Source: an uncultured Alteromonadaceae bacterium (GTDB lineage Bacteria; Pseudomonadota; Gammaproteobacteria; Pseudomonadales; Halieaceae). From it: a DNA stretch of 35,816 bases. Each line of letters begins with the position of its first letter. The stretch's first letter is position 1. Location: NCBI GenBank assembly GCA_913064725.1, contig CAJYAI010000025.1:1-35816 (forward strand), written 5' to 3'. The position numbers were made by a program, and so were the translations under genes. This document shows positions 16,332 to 23,778 of this stretch, in pieces. Under the pieces are notes generated by a model. It worked only from the letters and a program-made list of their open reading frames with translations. It searched no databases and had not been told where the DNA came from.

Positions 16332-17309
16332 TTATAGCTGTCCTGACGTAATCAGATCCACCGGTGTCTTCCGGTCAGCAGGAATAGCGCCGGTATCAAA
16401 AATCTGCAACGCATACTCAATGCCAAAAACGGCAAGCTGATCGCCGTGCTGGTCTGCTGTCGCCAGCAATTCTCCATCTTGAATTAGCCTGTTAGCTGCG
16501 GAGATATTATCGAAGCCAACTACCTGTACCGCACCAGTGCGACCCGCTTGCCGAACCGCTGCAACCGCTCCGAGGGCCATACTGTCATTAGCGCAAAGTA
16601 GTGCTTTAAGATTGGGATGTTCCGATAACAACGCTGAAGCAACGACCGCCGCTTTGGTTTGCTCCCAATCGGCACTCTGTTTGCTGACCACATTCATACC
16701 AGCCGCCTGCATGGCATCTTCAAAACCGGCTTGTCGCTGTTGTGCGTTAAAGGCACCGGGCACCCCACCAACAATGGCCACCTGATCGCCACGCTGTAAG
16801 TACTGTGCTAAGTACTCTCCTACGACTTTTGCTCCCTCCCGGTTATCTGGACCAACAAAGGGAATGTTCAATTTCATTTGCGAAAGCAGCTCGCTATCGA
16901 ATTTGTTATCAATGTTTACAACTGTAATGCCCTGATCAACCGCCCGTTTCACAACAGGTAACAGACTTTTAGAATCAGCTGGAGCAACGACGATAATATC
17001 CATACTAGCCGACATCATCTGCTCCACTAGGTTCACCTGCTGGGCGACGTCGCTTTCATTTTTAATACCGTTGACGACTAGTTCGTAGCGGTCTGCGTTG
17101 GCTGACTGATGCGCCTCGGCGCCCGCAGCCATACTGATAAAGAATTCATTCGCCAGCGATTTAGTTATGAGGGCAACGCGAGGCTTTTCAGGCGCTTCAT
17201 AAGGGGTAATCGTAATTTCCCCTTCTTGCCTGTCACAGGCTACCAACGTTGCCAGTAAGCAGCTGACCAGCAGTAGTGTAATCCGGCCATACTTAATCGT
17301 TTGTTTCAT
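16332..17309 (-). CDS. rbsB: Sugar-binding lipoprotein of the ABC transporter (RbsB-like)
   Basis: Substrate-binding protein of the CUT2 importer, 325 residues. The signal peptide ends in a lipobox (LATLVAC), so it is a lipid-anchored protein rather than the free periplasmic form of E. coli RbsB. The Peripla_BP_4 fold is visible: RVALITKSLANEFFISMAAGAEAH, DIIVVAPADSKSLLPVVKRA, VVNIDNKFD, VGPDNREGAKVVGEYL, IVGGVPGAFNAQQRQAGFEDAM, LLCANDSMALGAVAAVRQAG and QVVGFDN. It sits between ribokinase and the ATPase. The spacing suggests one transcript. Confidence 0.92.
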   Translation of the reverse strand: MKQTIKYGRITLLLVSCLLATLVACDRQEGEITITPYEAPEKPRVALITKSLANEFFISMAAGAEAHQSANADRYELVVNGIKNESDVAQQVNLVEQMMSASMDIIVVAPADSKSLLPVVKRAVDQGITVVNIDNKFDSELLSQMKLNIPFVGPDNREGAKVVGEYLAQYLQRGDQVAIVGGVPGAFNAQQRQAGFEDAMQAAGMNVVSKQSADWEQTKAAVVASALLSEHPNLKALLCANDSMALGAVAAVRQAGRTGAVQVVGFDNISAANRLIQDGELLATADQHGDQLAVFGIEYALQIFDTGAIPADRKTPVDLITSGQL

Positions 17310-17348
17310 ATTGTTCTCCGCCTTGGTCTTTGAAGTACTCTTTTGTTG

Positions 17349-18308
17349 TTAGTCAAGGAATGCTTCTATGCTTATCGCATCAGGAATAGAGGGAATGGCG
17401 CCGCTGCGCGTAACCGAAATTGCTGCCGCGGCATTGGCTCTGAGTATTGCGTGCGCGACGGACACGTTTTGCGAAAGACTCGCAGCCAGTACGCCATTGA
17501 ATACATCACCTGCCCCCGTAGTATCCACGGCAGTCACCTTAAAGGCCGGAATGCTCTTGTGTCGAATTTCTCCACTGTCGTTGTCACGATAACAGTGCGT
17601 TGCACCGCGGCTACCTCTAGTCACCACGACTGCCCCCACTCCCCTATCCAGCAATACACCAACCGCTTGCTGTAGTGCCGTATCCGAGTCCACGCGCGTG
17701 CCGGTTAGCACTTCTAACTCAACTTCGTTCGGCGTTAGAATATCTACGCAAGCGAGTAAATTATCGTCTAATGGAACTGCCGGAGCCGGATTGAGGATAA
17801 CTTTAACACCCTTGTCCCGAGCTCTTTCGAGTGCATGCCTCACTGCGGCGATGGGAATTTCCAGTTGCACCAGAAGCCAACTGGCTGCAGAAATACAAGC
17901 ATCAAAACTGTGAAGATGGGTTGTATCTAAACGGGCATTGGCACCGGCGGTGAGGCCGATGCAGTTTTCGCCTTTTTCGTCGATGAATATGCACGCCGTA
18001 CCTGTCGCACAATCCGGGATGGCTGTAATCAAGTCGTCGGGCAGACCTTCAGCAATGAATTGAGCGCGGATGCTGTCTCCCGGCTGGTCGTCGCCTACGC
18101 AGGTGATAAAACCGGTCATAGCACCGGCTCGCCGCGCCGCCACAGCTTGGTTAGCGCCCTTGCCGCCAAGATTAGTCTGCAGCCTTCCACCTGCTAACGT
18201 CTGACCAGGAACCGGCAGCTGCGGAAGATACATACAAATATCCCAGTTGCTGCTGCCAATCACCATCAGGTCAAACTGAGAAGAAGGGGATGCCACCTGT
18301 GACTCCAT
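17349..18308 (-). CDS. rbsK: Ribokinase (PfkB family)
   Basis: Phosphorylates the incoming sugar, most likely D-ribose to ribose 5-phosphate. PfkB signatures are present: N-terminal FDLMVIGSSNWDICMYLPQLP, the sugar-binding NLGGKGANQAVAARRAG, LNPAPAV, LTPNEVELEVLTG and the catalytic anion hole DTTGAGDVFNGVLAA. The ATG at 18308 gives 319 residues (E. coli RbsK has 309). A GTG at 18350 would add 14 residues, and neither start has a good Shine-Dalgarno. It is the first gene of the operon. There is no rbsD pyranase or LacI-type regulator next to it. Confidence 0.9.
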   Translation of the reverse strand: MESQVASPSSQFDLMVIGSSNWDICMYLPQLPVPGQTLAGGRLQTNLGGKGANQAVAARRAGAMTGFITCVGDDQPGDSIRAQFIAEGLPDDLITAIPDCATGTACIFIDEKGENCIGLTAGANARLDTTHLHSFDACISAASWLLVQLEIPIAAVRHALERARDKGVKVILNPAPAVPLDDNLLACVDILTPNEVELEVLTGTRVDSDTALQQAVGVLLDRGVGAVVVTRGSRGATHCYRDNDSGEIRHKSIPAFKVTAVDTTGAGDVFNGVLAASLSQNVSVAHAILRANAAAAISVTRSGAIPSIPDAISIEAFLD

Positions 18309-18350
18309 TACTGTCTGGTACAAAAACCGATCGCGGGGCGGGCGGTTCAC

Positions 18351-18817
18351 TTTTCACATCGTCTTATACCTGCAGTTTTTTGCGACTGCCGCAGATCAAT
18401 ACCTGTAGACAATCACCTAAATGACTTGTCTTACTCAACTCCTTTACTGCAGTAATCGACAATAAAACAGCCCGTGTCCGCCCGCAAGCGCAGGAAAAAA
18501 AAGGCATTGACCGCGTCGACTTACTCTTGTCAGACAAACTGCACGAGTTATGTTGGCACCGAGCGCGCTTCGATAACATCTGGCAGGTTTTCAACCCTGC
18601 GAACGATGACGTGCCGAATGCGACTTGCTCACTATCCAGAAAATTATTAATTGAGGTCTTCGCGAGGCAAAAAAAAACCTGTCCGCATCTTTGATTTTAA
18701 GAAATGTGCTAGCCGAGGAACGTTGCCCTGATTTCGCGATGTTTTCTTCACCTATCGAGTCGGTAATCAGTGCCGGTATTGTTACTTAGGATTTGTAGGG
18801 GCGACTTTTGACCGAAG
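18351..18817. other. Right flank of the islet; promoter region and possible gene remnant
   Basis: Expected to hold the promoter of the sugar operon on the minus strand. A perfect 12-bp palindrome TTACTGCAGTAA lies at 18444-18455. A plus-strand frame is open from 18425 to a TGA at 18692-18694 (89 codons) without an ATG; it reads protein-like (for example KLHELCWHRARFDNIWQVFNP) and could be a degraded gene. No integrase motif was found. The rest, up to the tRNA, shows nothing definite. Confidence 0.35.
18444..18455. promoter_or_regulatory. Palindromic operator candidate upstream of the ribokinase operon
   Basis: TTACTGCAGTAA is a perfect 12-bp palindrome about 95-135 bp upstream of the possible rbsK starts. 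Its size and position would suit a dimeric repressor such as a LacI- or GntR-type protein encoded elsewhere. This is inference from symmetry only. Confidence 0.3.
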
Positions 18818-18876
18818 TGGTCCCCGGGGCCGGACTTGAACCGGCACGCTCGCAATGAGCGGGGGATTTTAAGTCC
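18818..18876 (-). repeat. Right 59-bp direct repeat within intact tRNA-Leu (att-like)
   Basis: Identical to 13395-13453. This copy is the 3' part of the complete tRNA-Leu gene. The match ends inside the 5' strand of the anticodon stem, where tyrosine-recombinase att cores in tRNA genes often end. Confidence 0.9.
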
Positions 18877-18905
18877 CCTGTGTCTACCAATTTCACCACC
18901 CGGGG
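18818..18905 (-). tRNA. tRNA-Leu (anticodon UAA)
   Basis: An 88-nt class II tRNA with encoded CCA. The acceptor stem CCCCGGG pairs with CCCGGGG, followed by discriminator A and CCA. The D-arm contains AAATTGGTAGACAC. The anticodon arm GGGGA-CTTAAAA-TCCCC gives anticodon TAA. A long variable arm (CGCTCATTGCGAGCG) follows, then the T-arm GCCGG-TTCAAGT-CCGGC. All stems close, so it should be functional, decoding UUA (and UUG by wobble). Confidence 0.95.
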
Positions 18906-19011
18906 GGATGGAGGCGCGAGATGATATCACGTCCCAATAAACGCGCGAGCCCTTCTACACTTTTTACAGTAGACTTTCTGATAATAACTAGCGGTTACAG
19001 GGGCATCATCA

Positions 19012-20361
19012 GTGGCATCGCAACGCGGCGAGTTTGGATCACGGTTTGGATTCATCATGGCGGCAGCGGGTTCCGCCGTCGGACTCGGAAATATATGGGG
19101 GTTTCCTACGCAGGCTGCTAGCAATGGTGGCGCGGCTTTCGTGGTGGTTTACCTCATTTTGGCTTTTTTGCTCGCCTACCCTGTTCTTATGGCTGAGTTC
19201 ACACTCGGCCGTCATGCACACGGCAATATGATTGCTGCACTGGCGAAGGTGTCGCGAAATGGAACCCAACGCGGACTGGGGACGCTAGTGGGCATCGTAG
19301 GCATCTTCACTGCGAGCCTAATCCTCAGTTTTTACGCCATTGTCTCTGGCTGGATGATTGGCTTTGGTGCCGCCTATCCGCTGGAAGCCGCTGGCGCCAG
19401 CGCCACGGCGACGTGGTTGTCCGAGTTCGGCTTATTGCGCAATCTGACTCTCATGCTCATATTCATGATACTGACGATGGCCGTGGTCGTGGGTGGCGTC
19501 GAAAAAGGAATTGAGCGCTGGTCGAAAAGACTGATGCCTGCGCTCATTGTGACCCTCATGGCCTTATCGATTTACGTACTCACGCTGGAGGGTGCAGGCA
19601 AAGGTCTCGCTGTCTATTTAGTGCCTGACATCACAAAAATATGGTCTACCGAACTCATATTTAAGGCCATGGGAGCGGCTTTCTTTTCCTTGTCATTGGG
19701 CGTGGGCACGATGTTGATCTATGGCTCCTATGTCTCTGATGACGAGCACTTGCCAAGCTTGGGTGCTCAGGTCGCATTAGTCGACGTTGGCATAGCGGTA
19801 TTGGCGGGATTTCTTATCTTACCCGCCATGTACGTTGCCGCTGAGCGTGGCGTCGTCATTTTTAATGAAGCCGGTGGTCTGTTGTCGGAAGACACGCTGA
19901 TATTCGTCGTACTGCCCGCGCTATTTGATTCGATGAATCAAGCGGGTACGGCTCTCGCAGTCGCATTTTTTGGCCTGATGAGCATCGCCGCCCTGACCTC
20001 CTCTATCTCTATGCTTGAGGTGCCAGTCGCATTCTTAGTTGAGCGCTTTCAGTGGAGTCGATTTAAAGCAGCGGTCATAGCCACTCTCATCGTAACCGCG
20101 ATGAGCTCGGTGATTGTTCTTAATTTTGACTTGCTTTTCGGACTCGTCATCACAGTAAGCACACGCTATTCACAACCGATTCTCGGACTCGCATTGTGCC
20201 TCTATGCGGGCTGGGTGTGGCGGCGAGACATCCTTCTAAAAGAGCTCGCAAAAAACGAGCTCGAAACCGAGCCCACTTTATTCATGCGCTGGTGGCCCTG
20301 GTACGTCCGGTTCGTATGTCCCACTATCATACTTGCGATAGTGGCACGCACGATTTTCTAG
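19012..20361 (+). CDS. Sodium-dependent transporter of the NSS (SNF) family
   Basis: A LeuT-fold sodium:amino-acid (or related amine) symporter of 449 residues with about eleven to twelve membrane segments. The diagnostic unwound TM1 is visible: SRFGFIMAAAGSAVGLGNIWGFP, followed by ASNGGAAF and AEFTLGRH. The TM6-8 region is also readable (AMGAAFFSLSLGVGTMLIYGSY, LTSSISMLEV). The start is GTG at 19012; AGGGG lies ten or so bases upstream. The substrate cannot be read from the sequence. It converges with the merR-type gene, ten bases apart. Confidence 0.9.
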   Translation: MASQRGEFGSRFGFIMAAAGSAVGLGNIWGFPTQAASNGGAAFVVVYLILAFLLAYPVLMAEFTLGRHAHGNMIAALAKVSRNGTQRGLGTLVGIVGIFTASLILSFYAIVSGWMIGFGAAYPLEAAGASATATWLSEFGLLRNLTLMLIFMILTMAVVVGGVEKGIERWSKRLMPALIVTLMALSIYVLTLEGAGKGLAVYLVPDITKIWSTELIFKAMGAAFFSLSLGVGTMLIYGSYVSDDEHLPSLGAQVALVDVGIAVLAGFLILPAMYVAAERGVVIFNEAGGLLSEDTLIFVVLPALFDSMNQAGTALAVAFFGLMSIAALTSSISMLEVPVAFLVERFQWSRFKAAVIATLIVTAMSSVIVLNFDLLFGLVITVSTRYSQPILGLALCLYAGWVWRRDILLKELAKNELETEPTLFMRWWPWYVRFVCPTIILAIVARTIF

Positions 20362-20371
20362 GACCCCGCCT

Positions 20372-21373
20372 CTAGACCGGACTGCGCATTATCTTAGTGA
20401 GCTCCTCACCGCGGCCCTCTAATGCTGCCTGCAGCGCTTTCTCCATCAGGTAACGAGCTTGTGCGGTATAGGCGTAGATGCATGAGTGCACAGCCGCCTC
20501 GTGCCAGTTATCCACACTACAGGCAGTGGAATAATTTTCAAACTCGCTCAAGGTCTTAATCAAATCTGTGATGTGCTTGGGACACTCACAATCGAGTAGG
20601 CTCTTCAGCTTAGCCGCCGCGTTCAGTGTGTTGTCATCGTACATCCTGGGCTTGGCCTGGATCAGCTCACCCAAATTGATCTCGCCCTGCTTCGATTCGT
20701 GATCTATTGCAATACGACCCAACTCGAACGCCAATCGTGCAGACTCCGGTGGATATTCCAGGGCAGTCATACCCCGACGCTCGATCTCCTCGATCCAGCG
20801 ACTATTGCACAACTGATATAGCACCAGAGTGCGTTTAGCACCCAAGCGATTTGCAAGCGTATCCATAGCATTGATGTTAGTCATGGAAACTGATGGACAA
20901 TGAACCACGAGCATATCCGCGGTCTCGTTGACATCGAGTGAATCCACCGCATTAGCCAGTGGCATTCTGGATAAAAACGCGCTGATACTGGAGAGGCAGC
21001 CTTGATGCCCATCCAACCACTGACACAGCTCCGGACCTACAAATACCACGCGTGACTTCGAAGCGGGAATCGCCTTGGCCATCCGACTCCCTCGATTACT
21101 CACGAGCAGTTCAAGCGTCTTTCGGTCTGAAGAGGCGATTTCACCAATCCTAACGCCGTCGTCTACAAGTGCCGTTATAAGTTGCAGATGCTCTAAGTCG
21201 GATTGCGTAAAAAGACGCCTGCCCGATGCTGATTTATGGCTAGCGCCTAAACCGTAACGCCGCTCCCAAACACGCAACGTGTCGGGCTTCAAACCTGTTA
21301 GGCGAGCAACCGTACCAATACCGTACAGCGGTCGTGGCTCGAGGAGATTAAGTGCATTGGCCGGTGCGTTCAT
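20372..21373 (-). CDS. MerR-family regulator, LitR/CarH-like but without canonical B12 motif
   Basis: A 333-residue regulator. The N-terminal winged helix-turn-helix is typical (YGIGTVARLTGLKPDTLRVWERRYGL, then SGRRLFTQSDLEHL). A Rossmann-like middle domain (about 105-225) resembles the cobalamin-binding half of LitR/CarH light sensors. However, no DxHxxG motif is present; the nearest string is DGHQG at 121-125, one residue short and displaced from the first strand. A helical tail contains CECPKH and HEAAVHS. The ATG at 21373 has GGAG six to seven bases upstream. It is divergent from a sigma factor and close to a photolyase, which supports a light- or stress-related role (inference). Confidence 0.8.
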   Translation of the reverse strand: MNAPANALNLLEPRPLYGIGTVARLTGLKPDTLRVWERRYGLGASHKSASGRRLFTQSDLEHLQLITALVDDGVRIGEIASSDRKTLELLVSNRGSRMAKAIPASKSRVVFVGPELCQWLDGHQGCLSSISAFLSRMPLANAVDSLDVNETADMLVVHCPSVSMTNINAMDTLANRLGAKRTLVLYQLCNSRWIEEIERRGMTALEYPPESARLAFELGRIAIDHESKQGEINLGELIQAKPRMYDDNTLNAAAKLKSLLDCECPKHITDLIKTLSEFENYSTACSVDNWHEAAVHSCIYAYTAQARYLMEKALQAALEGRGEELTKIMRSPV

Positions 21374-21551
21374 ATTTTTCTCCAAAGTTTGTTCGGTAAG
21401 TGTCGTGATTTACGCCTTGGACGAAGCCCTAGATCTACGAAAATTAATCTTGTCTATGATTTGTACATGTACTAGCTGGACATTGTCCAGTTTTAGCTGG
21501 GCAGGCCGCGTTTTGAGTCGTATTAATGATGCCTACTCAGGAGGTCGTGAA
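21374..21551. promoter_or_regulatory. Divergent promoter region with palindromes (merR / sigma factor)
   Basis: This 178-bp region separates the divergent merR-like and sigma genes. It holds two adjacent palindromes: GTACATGTAC at 21463-21472 and CTGGACA-T-TGTCCAG at 21476-21490. TAGCTGG is repeated at 21473 and 21494. Paired dyads between divergent genes suit autoregulation by the MerR-type protein. The sigma-gene start has AGGAGG nearby (21539-21544). Confidence 0.5.
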
Positions 21552-22838
21552 ATGATCGACAACACAGACGAGAAAGATATTGAATTAATGTTCGCCGAAG
21601 CGCGTCGTTATGACCTGCTGACCGCCGAGCAAGAGCAGACTATCGATACTGCGAAATGGGCAGCCGTTCGGCAAATTTTTGTGCTGATCGCGAGTGATAA
21701 AGACTTGTCTCGATACCTTGCGCAGTTCTGCAACGAATGTTTGTGCAATCCGCCACAAATACAACGGTTTCCTAACCGTGACCTTCACTTCGTTTTGCGC
21801 CGAGAATTGGCAGCCCTGTTTAAGGACGGTACGCACAAAACTCAATCCCAGCAAGCAGCCGCGAAGCTCGGCACCCTGAAAACTGCTGAAGCTCGCGTGG
21901 CCTACGTCGAAGCTTTGGCCTTACCAGCGAGTTTGACCATCGGCATTGCTGTGGCGATTTTGCGGCGTTCGGGCGGGCAGTTTGCTGATACCGTGGCAGA
22001 CTCTATCGGGCATTGGCAGCGCCATTGGCTCGAGCCAGTGCCCTCATTCGCCCTCAGCCAAGAGCTACTAACTTCGATAAAACGTGAACTGCGGCATTAC
22101 ACCGCAGCGCGCGATCGTTTAGTCATGCACAACCTGAGACTCGTGTATTCGATTGCAGCGCGTTACAAAGGGCGGGGGGTCGGTTATCTAGACCTAGTAC
22201 AAGAGGGGACGCTTGGCTTGATACGAGCCGCCGAGAAATTCGAATACGAAAAAGGATTTCGCTTCAGCACCTACTGCTTTAATTGGATCACGCAGGCGGT
22301 GAGACGATACGTCGGTGATGCCGGTACGCTCATACGGTTCCCAACCCATGTTCAGGAACAAATCGGTCGGTTGTATAAAGAACGCTATACCGAGCAGGCG
22401 CGGACAGGCCACGAGCCTGACGCAGATACCGTCGCACTAAATGCGGGCATGGATCCAGAGAAGGCCCGCGAACTGCTGCAATTACGAAATTTAACTGTGT
22501 CCTTAGACGCTCCGAAGTTTGATGACGACAACGAAACCATGGGTGACGGCATTATCGGGGAAACATTCGGAGAGGCCAGCGACGATGCTGAGCAAGCCTC
22601 ACTAGGCAAGTTTCTAACCAGTGCGATCGGGCGGCTTGAGACGAACGAGCGCGAGGTGGTAATAGCGCGATGGGGCCTACAAAGCGGTGCGCCGCTGTCG
22701 CGAGCTGAAATTGCGGACAAGCTCGGCGTCAGCAGAGAGTGGGTCAGACAGCTTGAGCGAACCGCACTCAAGAAGCTTAAGGGACAGGGCGATGTTAAGT
22801 ATGCGTTCGATGACTACCGCAGCAGTAGTAATTGGTAG
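21552..22838 (+). CDS. RNA polymerase sigma factor, sigma-70 family, group 2-like
   Basis: A 428-residue sigma factor. A region 1.2-like start (LLTAEQEQTID) is followed by about 160 residues of poorly conserved, mostly helical sequence. Regions 2.1-2.4 span about 185-255 (LVMHNLRLVYSIAARYKGRGVGYLDLVQEGTLGLIRAAEKFEYEKGFRFSTYCFNWITQAVRR), region 3 about 258-335 (IRFPTHVQE), and region 4 about 345-411 with the HTH LSRAEIADKLGVSREWVRQLE. It lacks region 1.1 and is longer than RpoS (330). The ATG at 21552 was chosen for AGGAGG upstream; the upstream open frame is promoter DNA. It probably drives a stress or light regulon including neighbouring genes (inference). Confidence 0.88.
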   Translation: MIDNTDEKDIELMFAEARRYDLLTAEQEQTIDTAKWAAVRQIFVLIASDKDLSRYLAQFCNECLCNPPQIQRFPNRDLHFVLRRELAALFKDGTHKTQSQQAAAKLGTLKTAEARVAYVEALALPASLTIGIAVAILRRSGGQFADTVADSIGHWQRHWLEPVPSFALSQELLTSIKRELRHYTAARDRLVMHNLRLVYSIAARYKGRGVGYLDLVQEGTLGLIRAAEKFEYEKGFRFSTYCFNWITQAVRRYVGDAGTLIRFPTHVQEQIGRLYKERYTEQARTGHEPDADTVALNAGMDPEKARELLQLRNLTVSLDAPKFDDDNETMGDGIIGETFGEASDDAEQASLGKFLTSAIGRLETNEREVVIARWGLQSGAPLSRAEIADKLGVSREWVRQLERTALKKLKGQGDVKYAFDDYRSSSNW

Positions 22839-22840
22839 TC

Positions 22841-23719
22841 TTAGACCTCTAGCGCACACGCTGCGGCTCGTATAGTCGGATACGCAAACGAGAAGTCTGC
22901 CGCAAGCAGCTTAGTCGGAACAACTTTCTGACCTGTTAGCAGTAGGTCGTCCGCCATTTCGCCCAATGCAAGCCTCATTATCGGCGCTGGGAGCCCAAGG
23001 CTCAGCAGGGGTCGCCGATGGCGGGCGATTTCGGCAGAGAAAGCCCGATGTGTCACGGGTTGCGGCGCCGTCAGGTTTACCGGGCCCGCCAGCGCCGGCG
23101 TTGTCATGCAATGAATGATGCCTCCTACCATATCATCGAGGTGGATCCAGCTCAGCCAGTGCTCACCCTTCCCCATCCAGCTACCCATCCCAAACTTGAA
23201 TGACTGCGTCATTTTGGGGTAGGCGCCAGCCAGCCGGTCCAGTACTACCCCTGTTCGAAGAAAAACGTAGCGTGTGTCTGATGCACTCATCGGCTCGACG
23301 CTAGCCTCCCAATCTCGACACAGATCCGCCGAAAAGCCCTGTCCCGGACCGAACGATTCATCGAATTGCTGATCGTCGCTGGCACCATAAAATCCAATGG
23401 CACTGCCACTGATAAAGACCTCGGGAAACCCTATCACTCTTAGATGAGCCACCAACAGCTCAGTGAGGCCGATCCGACTGGCTCGAATCTCACGCTTGTA
23501 CGAAGCCGTCCAGCGCTTATCTGCGAGACCGGCTCCAGCCAAGTTAATCACCACATCGGGGCGCTCTACTAAGCTACTTAACGCCTGGATATAGCGAATG
23601 TTGGACTCACTGGCTCGAAACTGACGAGTTAAAACGGTGACCTGGTGCCCACCATTGACTAGCTGTTTGACCAAAGCGCGTCCAATTAGTCCGGTTCCGC
23701 CGGTAACAAATACCTTCAT
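22841..23719 (-). CDS. NAD(P)-dependent epimerase of the YfcH/TIGR01777 type
   Basis: A 292-residue extended short-chain dehydrogenase. The Rossmann motif VFVTGGTGLIGRALV is at the N-terminus, with VVINLAGAGLADKRW and the family-specific FISGSAIGFYG, LRTGVVLD and WMGKGEHWLSWIHLDDMV. The C-terminal DUF1731-like segment is also present (APIMRLALGEMADDLLLTGQKVVPTKL). E. coli YfcH has 297 residues. Substrate and role are unknown. The ATG at 23719 gives the usual MKVFVTGG start; the frame is open further upstream. It converges with the sigma gene and is divergent from the sirtuin-photolyase pair. Confidence 0.88.
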   Translation of the reverse strand: MKVFVTGGTGLIGRALVKQLVNGGHQVTVLTRQFRASESNIRYIQALSSLVERPDVVINLAGAGLADKRWTASYKREIRASRIGLTELLVAHLRVIGFPEVFISGSAIGFYGASDDQQFDESFGPGQGFSADLCRDWEASVEPMSASDTRYVFLRTGVVLDRLAGAYPKMTQSFKFGMGSWMGKGEHWLSWIHLDDMVGGIIHCMTTPALAGPVNLTAPQPVTHRAFSAEIARHRRPLLSLGLPAPIMRLALGEMADDLLLTGQKVVPTKLLAADFSFAYPTIRAAACALEV

Positions 23720-23778
23720 AGTCCCATTATCCTCGTTATTTCCCGCAACCAAACTACAGTGGTCAACGTATACTTTTG

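Larger units (their letters stand above)
13395..18876. mobile_element. Putative tRNA-Leu-integrated islet carrying a sugar ABC operon, no integrase seen
   Basis: The segment is bounded by a perfect 59-bp direct repeat of the 3' part of tRNA-Leu(UAA), from the anticodon stem to CCA. The intact tRNA (18818-18905) keeps its 3' end at the right border. The orphan fragment at the left border has no 5' half. This is the geometry left when a tyrosine recombinase integrates an element into a tRNA gene, and excision would release a circle of 5423 bp. Inside are four sugar-uptake genes, a possible small membrane protein and two non-coding flanks. No integrase, excisionase or replication gene could be read. 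Confidence 0.6.

Noticed and set aside
18364-18594. 76-codon minus-strand frame upstream of ribokinase
   Set aside because: Cys/Ser-rich, low-complexity composition with no family resemblance. It covers the likely promoter region of the sugar operon.
20992-21013. DGHQG in the MerR-type protein as a B12-binding motif
   Set aside because: The canonical motif is DxHxxG directly after the first strand. Here the spacing to Gly is one residue short and the string lies further downstream.
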